Origin: Syngnathus acus
Lineage: Eukaryota; Chordata; Actinopteri; Syngnathiformes; Syngnathidae
Direction: 5' to 3'
NCBI RefSeq assembly: GCF_901709675.1
Contig: NC_051093.1
Span: 1,444,553 to 1,508,552 of the forward strand
DNA length: 64,000 nucleotides
Part shown: positions 21,838 through 33,579 of the stretch, in pieces
Position numbering within the stretch: the first letter of the stretch is position 1
Layout: every line of letters starts with the position of its first letter
Translations under genes and position numbers: made by a program
Notes under the pieces: model-generated
What the model was told of the DNA's origin: nothing
The model's input: only the letters and a program-made list of their open reading frames with translations
The model's database searches: none

Positions 21838-22005
21838 CCGTAATTTTCGGACTATAAGTCGCACCGGAGTATAAGTCGCACCAGCCATAAAATGCCCAAA
21901 AAAGTGAAAAAAAACATATATATGTATATAAGTCGCTCCTGAGTATAAGTCGCCCCCCCACCCAAACTATGAAAAAAACCGCGACTTATAGTCCGAAAAT
22001 TACGG
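21838..22005. mobile_element. Short TIR element (MITE) nested in the LINE
   Basis: A 168-bp element flanked by TA on both sides. The left end CCGTAATTTTCGGACTATAA is perfectly inverted at the right end, and internal GTATAAGTCGC units repeat. It interrupts the LINE reading frame, which continues on both sides, so it is younger than the LINE. The terminal motif resembles those of the elements at 9288 and 40553 but with a different subterminal sequence. Confidence 0.88.
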
Positions 22006-25000
22006 TAGTCCTTATTTCTCTTTTCTGCAGAATGATAAGTGGCTGTAGTGAAGTTTTATAAGTATTCCCCCAAACCTCAGCACAGTAATGCAAATAGGGC
22101 AAGACAAGCGAACAATAAAGTGTACAAAGTGAATGATAATCCAGTAATTCTTTTGCTTTGTATATGACTGCCATGCTTCTTGAAATTTTAGACTTTACGT
22201 TTTTGATGTGTGGCTTCCAACTCAGGCTGTCATCTATTATAGCCCCAAGAAATTTGTTTTCCTGCACCCTTTCAATTTCAGTCCCATCTATTTCTATTCG
22301 TATCTTTATGTTCGCTTTGCCAAATACCATAAACTTGGTCTTACTTACATTTAATGATAATTTGTTCCAGTCGAACCACATTTTTATTTTTTTCATTTCC
22401 TCATTCAACACTGATTCCACTTGTTGGATGTTATCCCCTGAACAAAAGATATTTGTGTCATCTGCAAAATTGACGAGTTTTAGTTCTTTAGAGACTTTGC
22501 ACATGTCATTTATGTACAAAATAAATAATTTAGGGCCTAAAACTGACCCTTGTGGAACACCACAAGCTATTTCCAAATATCCAGAACAGTGATTACCCAA
22601 CTTTACATACTGTTGCCGTTCTCGCAGATAATCCTTTATCCAGTCTAATACTAATCCCCTTATCCCATATTTTTCTAATTTATTGAATAGTATATTATGA
22701 TTAATTGTGTCAAAAGCTTTTTTGAGGTCAATGAAAACTCCTACTGCATGTCGTTTGTTGTCTATTGCATCTGTGATTTCCTCGATTGATTCCATTAATG
22801 CCTGTGCTGTTGATCTGTTTACTCTAAAACCATATTGGTTCTCTGCAAATAATTTATGTTTTTCCAAAAATCCATCCATTCTACTGTTAAAAAGCTTTTC
22901 CAATATTTTTGAGAGTTGTGGCAATATTGAGATAGGTCTGTAGTTTGTAAAGTTGTGTTTGCTCCCAGTTTTATAAAGAGGAATGACCTTAGCAATTTTC
23001 ATCTTCTTTGGGAATGTACCAGTTAAAAATGACAAGTTACAGATGTACACAAGTGGCTTTGAAATTCCCTCAATGATTTGCTTAACTAACATCATATCAA
23101 TCCCATTGCAGTCGGTAGATGTTTTATTTTTGCATTGTTTTACAATGTTAACGATTTCATTTTCATCAACTGCCTTCAAAAACATTGAGTGAGGATTCTT
23201 TTCTATTAATTTATCTCTGTTGCCTACATCTGGCGCTGGAATCGGTATGTTTTTTGCTATTTGAGGCCCAACATTTACAAAGAACTGATTAAAACTGTTT
23301 GCCACTTCTTCCATATTATGATTTTCAGTATCATTTATAACAAAATATTTAGGTAATTTGTGTTGTTCGGTACCTTCTCTAATAATGTGGTTTAGGAGAG
23401 TCCATATGCCCTTAATATTATTTTTGTTATCCTCTAATTTATTCTTATAATATTCTTTCTTACTTAATCTTATAATATTAGTTCATTTATTCTTATATCT
23501 CTTATATTTATCTTCAGCGCCTTCTGTTCTCTGTTTTATGAAGTTCCTATCGAGTAAATCTTTCTTTTTACAGGCATTTCTTAAGCCTTTCGTCAACCAT
23601 GGACTGTTCTTATATTTAGTTTTTTTACTATATTCCTTGATTGGACAATGCTTATTATATAATGAAGTGAATATAGTCATCAATTTATGGTATGCATTAT
23701 TTACATCTTTTTCTTTATATATTGCATCCCAGTTCTGTTCCATTAATTCATGTTTTAGAGTAGCAATTGTCTCATCTGTCCTAATTCTTCTTTGTTGTTT
23801 AGACACCCCAATTTCAGATTTGAAATTATTGTCATATACTGTAAACACTGGAAGTTGGTCAGTAATATCAGTAATTAATAACCCGCTTGTTGTCCTGTTT
23901 TCTATTATATTGGTGAATATGTTATCTATCAGAGTAGCACTCTGTGATGTTACTCTCGTGGGTCTAGTGATTGTAGGAAAGAGACTCAGGCTATGCATTA
24001 AATTTAAAAAATCATCCATATTTTGTTGCTTCTTTGGATTTAATAGCTCAATGTTATAATCCCCGCAAATAAAAATATTTTTGTTGCCTTTTTGTATAAT
24101 CACACTTTCTATCCATTCTGTGAATGTCTCAATGCTCGAACCAGGAGCTCTATAGACACAGCTTATAATAATGTCTTTTTCTTTTCAACACAAATCTGTA
24201 TCGTGAGACATTCAAGAAAATTGTCCACCACCTGTGTCATAGCTTCTACAATCTTGAATTTCATATTCAAATCAACATAGATTGCAACACCACCCCCACC
24301 TTTACTCTGTCTGTTGTTGTATGTATATGAATTCATAGCCTTCCATCTCAAAGTGCATTCCCTTCTCAGTCGTAATCCAGGTCTCAGAAATCGTTATTAT
24401 ATTAAATGGTTGTTTGAATGTGTTTAAGTAATCCCGAATGCTACTAACATTTTTATATAGACTCCGGCTATTGAAATGGATAATAGATAGCTTATCTTTT
24501 GTTAAGATGTCCGTATTGTACTGATCATTGCTGTAATAATATGTGTTGTTTGTGGTGGAGAAGAAATTATTGTTTGGGTCGATGTCCTGATCTATGTCCA
24601 GAGTGCTGCTTTCACTGTAATCAAACGTTAGTTGGAGTTGTTCATGTTCTTGTATCCACTGTGTTACCTGTCCATTGTTGCTTGATGTAGGTTGAGTAGT
24701 GTCCCTGAGCATTATGTTGGTGTTTTGTGTTGTTACCTCCATTCAGTTCCAAGTCCACTCCAGTTGATTTTCTATTGAGGATACTTATTCGAGCTTTTCC
24801 AGTTCCTCAATACTCCTCACCATCAGTATCTTGGCCTCTTCTGGTGATCCATTAAGCTTGATGTATATCTTGCAATTTCTGGTCCATGTAAGGTAGGCAA
24901 GCCGCTTGTCCTTCTCAGCATTGAGCATACGGAGCGTCTTTACCTCTTCCACCAGTGCCAAGATGGTTTTCTGCTGCATCCTTACAGCAGAAACTTCTAC

Positions 25001-25301
25001 CGAAAGGAAGTCAAGTGACCTTTTTTTGTCCTCGACCTCCTCCGTGGACATGGTTAGGTTTTTTTTTCGGCCCCATATTGCTCACGTTGGTCGCAGCTCT
25101 CTTTGACAGCTCAATCAGGTGTTCCACGGTAAATCAGCTGTTAGCAGTCTGCTAACAAACTCGCGGGTTCACGATCTGCTTAGATCGGTTACGTTTTCTT
25201 GATTTGGGTTATTTTCCAGTCCTTCATGTGCAGGCGTGAGAATGAGTTTTAACATAAGAACACAGCCCAAACTTGGTGTAAAAGAATGTCAGATCCAAGA
25301 A

Positions 25302-25358
25302 CGATGGACTAGAGTTCCATTGGGTCTCCCCTCGCAGGTTCGGATCCTGCTGACAATT
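25302..25358 (+). pseudogene. 3' piece of a split tRNA-Ser gene
   Basis: Continues the tRNA-Ser sequence from the CGATGGACTAG stem through a long variable arm, the B box GGTTCGGATCC and the acceptor strand TGACAAT. It ends 67 bp before the next array member, as expected for the array. Together with 21122-21148 it makes one serine tRNA gene interrupted by the LINE. Confidence 0.75.
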
Positions 25359-25425
25359 CAGATTTTGAATTAGTCTTGCTAGCTCCTCGCAATATGCATT
25401 TTGACAATGTGACTCGCCAGTGTGT

Positions 25426-25507
25426 GTTGTTGTGGCCGAGTGGTTAAGGCGATAGACTTGAAATCCGTCGGGGTCTCACCTCGCAGGTTCAGGTCCTGCC
25501 GACAATG
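25426..25507 (+). tRNA. tRNA-Ser (TGA)
   Basis: An 82-nt serine tRNA: A box TGGCCGAGTGGTTAAGG, loop CTTGAAA with anticodon TGA, a long variable arm, acceptor GTTGTTG/CGACAAT. The B box is GGTTCAGGTCC, slightly off consensus. TTTT occurs about 10 bp downstream (ATAATTTTTATT). Confidence 0.78.
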
Positions 25508-25588
25508 ATCCATAATTTTTATTAGAATCTCGTGGTGTATTATGAGATACTCACCACATGCATTGTAACATCACGCATTATAGTTTGT

Positions 25589-25671
25589 GTTGTTGTGGCC
25601 GAGTGGTTAAGGCGATGGACTGGAAATCCATATGGGGTCTCCCCTCTCATGTTCGAATCCTGCTGACAACA
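25589..25671 (+). tRNA. tRNA-Ser-like (GGA)
   Basis: Serine-type cloverleaf of 83 nt, with one extra base before the variable arm. The anticodon loop is CTGGAAA (anticodon GGA). The B box is TGTTCGAATCC. GGA is not a usual vertebrate serine anticodon (AGA is the norm for that box), so this may be a mutated AGA copy of doubtful function. Confidence 0.6.
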
Positions 25672-25735
25672 TTTCACTTTGAGTTTAGATTCTTGCAATA
25701 TGCATTTGGACAATGTGAGGACGTAGCCAATGTGT

Positions 25736-25780
25736 GTTGTCGTGGCCAAGTGGTTAAGGCGATGGATTTGACATCCCTTA
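25736..25780 (+). pseudogene. tRNA-Ser fragment, truncated by a repeat
   Basis: The first ~45 nt of a serine tRNA (GTTGTCG acceptor, A box TGGCCAAGTGGTTAAGG, loop with TGA). It is cut by the repeat that begins at 25783. Confidence 0.75.
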
Positions 25781-25782
25781 GA

Positions 25783-26070
25783 GCAGGGGTCTCCAAACTG
25801 CGGTCCAGTTTTTATTGGCCCGCAGCAAATTCTGAAAACATAATTGAATATGGCCCGCACAAGAAGCTTGAGCTCAACTCTGTTGCACTTCTCAGTTCCC
25901 ACACTAGATGGAGCCCGCCACACAAAGCGTTTGACGTCCCATTAGCACCCCCCCCGGAAGAGAAGCGAACGCGCAGCGTTTGACGTCCCCTTAGCACCCC
26001 CCCCGGAAGAGAAGCGAATGCGCAGCGTTTGACGTCCCATTGCCCCGACGTCCCGAAGCACAATCGGGCA
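25783..26070. mobile_element. hAT-like end with 49-bp tandem repeat
   Basis: Begins CAGGGGTCTCCAAACTGCGG, a common hAT-type terminus in fish, directly after the truncated tRNA. It contains a 49-bp unit (GCGTTTGACGTCCCATTAGC and on) starting at 25927 and 25976, with a third partial copy at 26025. The opposite terminus was not found. No coding frame is credible. Confidence 0.55.
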
Positions 26071-26078
26071 CACTCTCC

Positions 26079-26458
26079 TGGGGGGTATTTCAGAAAGCAG
26101 GTTCAACATACTCATCCCTGAACTCTGAGTTGACTTACTCGGAGATGGGAAACTCTGAGTATTCAGTTCCAGAAAAGCTGATCTGAGTTAGTTCAATCAA
26201 CTCTGAGTATGTTGACCTGGAGTTACGCGCATGCACTACCACTATAAAGGGAGGAGACAGATTGGAGACAGATTGAAACTCTGTCTCTTATAGTAAACCT
26301 GCCAGCGAGCAGGTTATGGTCACAGAGTAAGTTACCGCAGTAACTGACCCAGAGTTTAAGTTACCTCTCTTTCTGGAACGGATAATTCAGTTTCCCTCGT
26401 TTCCAGAGTAACTTACTCAGAGTTTTCACATAACCCGCTTTCTGGAATACCCCCCTGG
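26079..26458. mobile_element. Harbinger-like MITE
   Basis: About 380 bp with imperfect terminal inverted repeats GGGGGGTATTTCAGAAAGC and its complement at 26438-26456. The interior is rich in inverted ACTCTGAGT / ACTCAGAG words. It has no coding capacity. The class is inferred from the terminal look only. Confidence 0.65.
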
Positions 26459-26459
26459 A

Positions 26460-28620
26460 CGGCTGCCTACACTAACAAAAATATACACATGCTCGCTAAC
26501 ACACATTCAGATTAGCGCGTGCGCATACACGCACAACTAGCATGAACCACAGTTACCCACAAACACAAGTCCATTACATGGTAGTCCTCGTAGCATTCCT
26601 CCTCTTTGGCTCTGTGCGACTGTATCATAGTGTACTGCCTTCTGGTGGTGAAGGCAGGTACACCAGAATGCGATGAAAGAAATGTCCATACCAGTGAAAG
26701 CAAGAGAAAGGTCACAGCAAGATAATGACATAGCTCAAGCAATCTAACTAATCATATGTCAAAGAGGCCTATTCTAACAAAACGATGAAGTGACGGGAAT
26801 ATTCGGTCAACAAGAAGAATGACTCGCACCGTTTGCTAGTAGTCACACACAGCTTCTTTAAGCTTTTTATTCAGTGATAAATAAATTTCCGTGAGCATCG
26901 GCTTTCGACATCCGATCAAGGCGAGCGACAAATGAAGAGGGCAGGCTTTGCCGGCATTTGAAAACAATACAATGAGGTAAGGAGTTCTCTTTTTTTGTGG
27001 TGCAACTATTCCTGTTAGCTCTACCGTCGTATGTTGTTCCTAATACAGAAAATGCTCCCGTGGTGTCTGTACATCATTATCAAACAAAAATAGGGCATGG
27101 CACAATAGTCAAGCAACAGCTAAAGAGAAGAGGGCAACCAAAACAAAACTCTTGGTGACGGAGCTTTGTCATCGTTGACTCTCAAAAGGTGGCCTCCACT
27201 TTGTAAGTCAACGTGTGCAGCGACAAAGACGTGAGCCATGCGACTGAATTCCCTCCAATTGTCACCCTGCTGCTACGAGACACAAAGCGCCCCGGCCGGG
27301 CGTGTAACCATGTCATGTTGCCCAAATTGATCACCAACCCCATGACCGGACCTGACCTGCAGTCCCTACGGCTTGGCGGGCAATTCAAAAAAGGAAAAAA
27401 ATATGCTAAAGCCAGTCAGCTCTCTTCCCGTGTCGGAGCATTCCGCCGATCGTCACCATTGACAAAAGCCAATTCACACCTTGTGTCAGTGCAGCTTTTT
27501 TTGTCCAAAGGAGTCAATAGCGGGTGCTATATTTAGCTGCGCAAGTCGCTTTCAACAGCTCCGAAGCAGCACGCATATCTGCACGTCCTTGTGGCTGCAC
27601 TTTGCGCAAACAAGCATGCTAACAAATAGAGGAGGAGGATGTAAATTCACGATTCATTTCCGAATAGCCGCCCTGACAGTTCACGTCTTCATTTCGATAC
27701 ATTTGCAGTGAAAGAACTGATAGGTGGAGAGATTTGTTTGTAAATACATCACACATTTGACAAAAAAATGTACCACTGGCGCCTTGAGATATGAGTTTGG
27801 ACATGTTGCACGACCTTGCTCGTAACTCCAAAATCTCATAACGGAGTCCTCCAAAGAAATTCACCAACACTTGAGTCGAGCAAAGAGGTTGACGGCAGCT
27901 CATAGAGCAAACCTGTAAGTCAAGTCACTAGTATCTCAAGGCACCACTGGATTTGGTTTTACTTTCAAGGGAATTTAAGTTCAGTACGTTTGCTTTAAAG
28001 TTGGAGAAGCAAGAGGCTAGTCAATCTAAGGTGCCATTCTCTTATGCGGTGTGTGTGTGTGTTAGTATGTGTGTGACCTCAGGTATGTGCGCTCACCTCC
28101 GCTACCCGAACGCCTTTTTCTTGGGGCGGTGGGTGTGTGTGTGGGGTCACGTTACAGGCGAGCGGTGGGTGACCCAGGTCAACAGCTAGCAACTCCTCCT
28201 CAAAATACTTCTGTGGAAAGGCGAACACAATAAAAATGTACAACAACAAAAATGGGATAAAAATGAACACTGAAAATAGCTACAAGGCCCCCAAGATAGC
28301 AACACGGGAAGATGGGCGATGGTGCTCGCGTATGCCGAGGGCGGCGCAGGGGAGTCGAGGGCTCGGGGACTGCGTGCGGGCGTTACCCCTGCAGTTGCCA
28401 TGACAAAGGCACCCTTCCCGGTAGAACCGCCCCATAAGAAATGAACCGCGGTGGGGCGGCCTCCTCCACCGAGCTCTTGCCGGCTCGATGTACGCTCATC
28501 TTTGAGTTGTTTATTACTTGAACAGGTCCAGGAAAGCCTCGGCAAGAGTTTGTCGCGCGTACGTCCAATAAATCCCGACAAATTATTTTCTTTGTCCAGA
28601 GGCGGGCGCAGGTCCACACG
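26460..28620. other. Non-coding flank downstream of mosmo
   Basis: No coding exon is recognised. The part nearest 28620 is expected to be the mosmo 3' UTR. A GT-rich run lies at 28048-28075. Parts may be unrecognised old repeats. Confidence 0.4.
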
Positions 28621-30061
28621 TCAGCCCGGGAGGCAAACTTTGCCGGCGAACAGCAGTCCGACTATGGTGAAGAAGATGGAGAGGACAAAGAGCACGTAGG
28701 AGGAGCCCACCACCGTGTTGTTGGGCAGCTTGTAGGGTTGGCCTCCCACCTCGTTGATGTAGAAGCCAATGGGGAAGATCAGTGCCGCCATGCAGAACAG
28801 GATCACTTGAGGAGGAGCACAACAAAAAACGCATTCAACATCTTTGTGTGATTTTTACTGGCAACAGCGAGACACGACCCCGCAGAAGCAGGACGTTTCG
28901 ATTCAGCGAAGGCTCCCGAAACATCGGAGCGCCGCGCTACCGGTCGCATTCGTACGGCATGCCCCGCGTCTTGTTTGACCATGAGCAGCGCAGCAGGGAA
29001 GCGATTGCTCACCGTTGCCATAGCAACAACTTTTTTGTTCCAAGCGAAATCAACGGATAAAAACTGCATGTTTGTGCCAGTACTCATAGAAAAGCTCAAA
29101 TATGTCAACAGCGTCAACGTCTGGGGATCTTTGAAGGTAAACACTTGAAGCGAGTAACTTGAGGACTCCGGATGGACGACAAACTGTTACATGCCACAAG
29201 ACGCAGGAACTCCGGTTCTGCGGCTCACTTACTGCCAGTGAAGGCGATCCAGCGGGCGTACTTGGTGGCCTCTCTGCGCCAGTGCGATGCTATGAGGAGT
29301 CCGCAGGTGACGGTGAGTGAGATGATGCCCATGATGATGAAGAACAGCGTGGTGACCCACTCAGGGGGCAACCGCGGGGGGATGCAAGTCCGGTCCCGTC
29401 CGTGGATGGTCTGACATTGCCGGACTAGACCGACTGTGAGGGCGCCTGGAAGGACAAATGACATTTTCAGCAAACTCACCTGAGTGACTGTCATTTGCAC
29501 TTTTTATTTTTTATTTTAAATGAACAACAACTGTAGACGGGGAAGTTTGTGTTAACACGCCTGAGATAGAGGAGCGTGTAGTCTCAAGACGAAACAATAT
29601 AGCAACAAATCTTAAACAAACAAAAGAGCAGCACAGCACCCAGAAAAGCGACGTTCAAACGTTTCCAGCAAATTCAGCAAAACCGAGAGCGGACGATTTC
29701 CTGTTGAGAAACCGAAGCATGATGACATCCGTCTGTGCAGCAGCTGAACACGAACTGTGTTTTTTATTGATATTTGAGTAATTGAGCTAAATGAATAATG
29801 GTGGTACTGTGAGCGTTATTATTATTTTAGGAGGTAAAACTATTTATCTCCATTGCACATAAAGGTGCGAACGCACATCTGGTGATAGATGCGGCTGCAG
29901 TGGCAGTGGACCGACTCCGAACATGCGCAAGACAACCGGACTTCCATTTCTTTACCTGCCGACTCGCCAGTGTTGATCCAGTCCGGGTTGGCGATGCTTG
30001 CTATTGCAAAGATATCTGCCGCCAGAAACAGGCACCCTGAAATGATGGTCAGCTTATCCAT
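28621..30061 (-). CDS. mosmo: mosmo, modulator of Smoothened (intact)
   Basis: MOSMO is a small four-pass membrane protein that works with MEGF8/MGRN1 to lower cell-surface Smoothened and so dampen Hedgehog signalling. There are three coding exons: 29956-30061 (MDKLTIISGCLFLAADIF), 29233-29445 (GLVRQCQTIHGRDRTCIPPR; WVTTLFFIIMGIISLTV) and 28621-28805 (MILFCMAALIFPIGFYINE; VLFVLSIFFTIVGLLFAG). Donors are GTAAAG and GTAAGT, acceptors CCAG and CAAG, and the phases join (G|GC, A|TG). The total is 504 bp = 167 aa plus stop, the same length as the human protein and nearly identical by eye. Four hydrophobic helices are visible. The start Met matches the family start. CpG-rich sequence lies upstream. 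Confidence 0.97.
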
Positions 30062-31010
30062 ATTTTCTCCTTCATCCAACGAGCCTGTTAATGACGAGGG
30101 CGAGGAGGAGGCAGGGATTCGTGCGTGTGTGTGTGTGTGCGGGGGGGTGGGGGAGAATGTGACGGTCCTTGTCCAAGTCTGACCCCGGGAAGAGGGAGAC
30201 GGTGGGGCGGCTGTTGGCAGTCTAACCTCGCCCCCCGCCCCGACTAGCACCTCAGCGGGATCCCCGCTGTTGTGCTTCCACTGTTCATGTTTCGCAGGAA
30301 TATTTTAGCTTCCTTCTCCGCCACGCCGAAGCATCACATCTCTAAGGCCCTGCTGGTCGAACAATCGCTGGCGCTCGTGTTGTCCCCCCTCGGATACGTT
30401 CGGAAGCATCGGGCAAAAATGTGGCTAGCAGGCGGCTAGCTACTTCGCTGTTTCGGGCTCGGTGAGCCGAGCTGCGGCCCGTAGGCTGCTCGACAACCGA
30501 GACCAAGGCTGGGCTAGCATTTCACACCGAAGCCGCAAGAAGCCGAGCAGTGGAGGTTTCTTCTTGTTTTTTTTCTGCCGTCACCAAGGAAAACGAGAGC
30601 CCATCACCGTCGCTGCCCTCTGGTTCTCCCTCAGTTTGTTAGCCGAGCAGCCTCACTCCTCCCCGCTCCTTGTGCTTCTTCCATGGACCGCTGGTGGTGC
30701 TGGTGGAGGAAAGAAAGGAGGGAAGGCGACACAGGCGAGTTGAAGTCCACGACGCGCCGTTAAAGGTCCGAAAAGTGGGCGAGCGGCAAAAAGGTTCTGT
30801 GATTGTTATTTGGCGTCTCAGCCGCGTAGACGCCGTTCACATCCGAGCCTCCCGTTCCGCCTCATGACATCAGGCCGAACACGAACACCCACTTGGTCAC
30901 CACAACTGGCTCACTGCCCCGCGCTGTTCTCGTCCTACAGGGGGTCTTCGTTCAATACTCTCGCGATATTATCTAACAACAATATCGGGGGCGGGGGTTT
31001 TGTCCCGGAT
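30062..31010 (-). promoter_or_regulatory. CpG-rich 5' region of mosmo
   Basis: Directly upstream of the mosmo start the sequence becomes GC- and CpG-rich (GCCGAG, CCGCG and similar words to about 30980), unlike the AT-rich flanks. This is what a CpG-island promoter and 5' UTR look like in vertebrates. No TATA box was identified and the transcription start is unknown. Confidence 0.5.
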
Positions 31011-31356
31011 TGCGGAATATGAACGAATTGTTTATTTGTCTGTTTTTAACCCCAAAGCGTTGAAACGAGTCCACGTGCGATTGTCAAGGGCACTGAGCTA
31101 ACCAAGGTTAGCCAATGACCACGTTTAAATAATTTTGTGCGTTCATTTAGCTGATTCTTCACTTAAAAATGGTTAATACGATGTTTATTTATTTATTTAA
31201 TAAAATAATACGGATTGTCCAAACATTTAGCAAAAATAGCAGTTGCGCTTTCACTGAAAATTGGGATATTAATATTAAGCTATCTTCTATTATCGATATA
31301 GTATTGTCTGTTTATTTATCTGTGTTGAACTGCTGGCACCTGAATTTCCCCCCGGG

Positions 31357-31393
<37 letters not shown>

Positions 31394-32870
31394 GAAGGAA
31401 TGGGGTCGAAATACAAAAAGTCCTGCCTAGCTACAAAAACAGATATGCTCGAACTTCATTGAATAAAGTACATAAGCAGAAAAGTATATTCACATATTAA
31501 ATCAATAAAAGAAATATTTTAAGCATATAATTATACCTACACACCAAATCAATAAAGAAGACATAACTAGACATTTTTAATAGGTGGTAATGACAAAGGT
31601 TTTTATAACTTTATGATCTGATATATATTTCTGAGCACTGTGAAATAACAAATGTTTTTTTATATATTGCCTGAATAGCTTAATGACCCTTAAGGAACTG
31701 TGTAATGCATGCCTGATGTTTTTTCTCTAAATCATGGACACGGCCAGAGTCGTCTTGACCGTTCAGTACTTGATTATATCTTGTGTTTTGACTAAACGTC
31801 ATATGTCGCCTAAATGTGAGACGCCAGCTTTTTGATTACTACTGAACGCTCTGCACAGAGGGAAATATTTTGCTTAACAAAGAAGAGATACGGTCGGAAG
31901 CATGATTAAACTAAGAATGTAATGATGTAAGCAAAGACATGGAGTATCAAAAGAACAAACTTTGCATCGTCAGGGAACATTAATAAATTGATGATGTCAC
32001 AGCCAAAAGCTCACATAATTCCGTACAAAATGACAAAATTGAAAGAATGACGAATGGATGAGGTGCGACAGTGTAAGAATGGAGCAGAATGTTTACAGGA
32101 AGGTAACTTGGAGATAAAACCAGCTGGTGCCAGCGGGAGACAGCCAAGGACTCAGCCAAAGATGATCACCAAGGCCGAAAGACAGGATGGAAGACGGCAG
32201 CCCCACACACACACCGAATCGTCCATAACCAGCACCCACTCCCATGGAATCAAACTCTACTGCGAACTCGCCCCACCCCAACGACTCATCACCCATCAGA
32301 CTCGCCCCACACCGGCCTGTGCAACTGAATATAATCTGACCAAAGAACCTTGAACGTTGCCTTTCTGAATGGAGACTTTCTGCTCTTGAAAGGCCCAGCG
32401 CTGTATTGTACTTTCCTGAAAACAGAGCTTTCTTAAGAATTGTGATTGAACTCAACCAACCTGTGTAAATCTAATTTCTGCTTCAGTGTCTTTGCATTTT
32501 CCTAAATCTGAAGAAATTAAACGAGCACGCAGTGAGTAAATTGGATAACAGGTGATTGGCAATGGCTTTTGCCGTGAGGCGCAGATAGCGCTCCCTAAAT
32601 TGTGGACCAAATCCATCTCTCTCTCTCTCTCTCTCTCTCTAAATAACTTATGAAGAAATTGCCATTATTTCACATGATGTACGTGTACTATTTTCGTAAA
32701 ATGTGTTTTTTAATCAATTTTTATCATTCATCTAATTTATCTTGGACAATTGATTCTTTTGTTTTATTGTAAATGATCAAATTCAAAAATACATATCAAG
32801 GTACATTGTTTTAAATCAACGGTTAATTTTGATTATAACTTAGTAAGAAATATTTTGATCAAACTATACA
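31011..32870. other. AT-rich intergenic with short microsatellites
   Basis: No gene recognised. It holds a (CTAT)n array at 31361-31394 (about eight units) and a (CT)n run at 32616-32640. The rest is AT-rich and unassigned. Confidence 0.55.
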
Positions 32871-32874
32871 TACA

Positions 32875-33450
32875 GTATCTCACAAAAGTGAGTACACCCC
32901 TCTCATTTCTGCAATGTTTTAATTATATCTTGTCATGGGACAACACTGAAGAAATGACACTTTGAGACAATGTTAAGTAGTCACTGTAGAGCAGGGATCT
33001 CAAACTCCAGTCCTCGGGGGCCGCATTCCTCCATGTTTTAAGTTTCCCTCGTTAAACACACCTGATTCAATTATCAGGCTCCTGCAGAACGTGAGGATGA
33101 ACTGATCATTTGAATCAGGTGTGTTTAACGAGGGAAACTTGGAAAACATGTAGGAATTCGGCCCCCGAGGACTGGAGTTTGAGACCCCTGCTGTAGAGCT
33201 TGGATAGCAAAGTAAATGTATTGTTACTTCAAAGTAACTCAAAATACAACAATGAATGTGTAAAATGCTGGCAACAAAAGTGAGTACACCCCAACTGAAA
33301 ATGTCAAAATTGGACCCAAATGTCAATATTTTGTGTCCAGCGTGTGTGGTGGCAACCAGGTGAAGAGTACAAAGACAAGTGTGTCTTGCCTACAGTCAAG
33401 CATGGCGGTGGGAGCGTCATGGTCTGGGGCTGCTCCCCCTCCTCCCTTTT
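32875..33450 (+). mobile_element. Tc1-like transposon remnant
   Basis: Starts with the familiar fish Tc1 terminus CAGTATCTCACAAAAGTGAG after TA; the GTGAGTACACCCC motif recurs near 33282. The C-terminal transposase coding part follows at 33345-33440 (VKHGGGSVMVWG). Most of the transposase is deleted between about 33335 and 33345, and the right terminus is not seen. It carries a younger MITE at 32992-33190. Confidence 0.75.
32992..33190. mobile_element. 199-bp palindromic hAT MITE with perfect 8-bp TSD
   Basis: Flanked by the exact 8-bp direct repeat CTGTAGAG (32984-32991 and 33191-33198), which is the hAT signature. Termini CAGGGATCTCAAACTCCAGT and its complement are inverted, and the arms extend through CCTCGTTAAACACACCTGAT, so almost the whole element can fold into one hairpin. 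It is inserted in the Tc1 remnant. Confidence 0.9.
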
Positions 33451-33579
33451 TTGGAAAGGGGAGGGGGGGAGGTGATGATACTGCTGTTGGATACACTGTA
33501 AATGACCGGTCACACAAAATGAGTCGCAGCAGGAAGCTGTGGGCTTTAAGTGTTTCTTATTTAATAGAGCAGACGTTTT

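Larger units (their letters stand above)
21149..25300 (-). mobile_element. Near-full-length jockey-like LINE inside a tRNA-Ser gene
   Basis: Minus-strand element of about 4.1 kb. From its 5' side come an ORF1-like coiled coil (25051-24785, MSTEEVEDKKRSLDFLSVEV), then an endonuclease (KLSIIHFNSRSLYKN near 24480; FICGDYNIELLNPKKQQ near 24060; TLIDNIFTNII). The RT occupies 23314-21986, with NYRPISILPQLSKILEKL, VFIDLKKAFDTINHNIL, CGVPQGSVLGPKLFILYIND and the catalytic NFADDTNIF. The C-terminal block (21791-21495) is separated by a nested MITE. The tail is a (GATT)n array at 21149-21193. Frame breaks near 24300, 24160 and 23400 make it inactive. The clade is jockey/CR1-like and not resolved. Confidence 0.88.
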
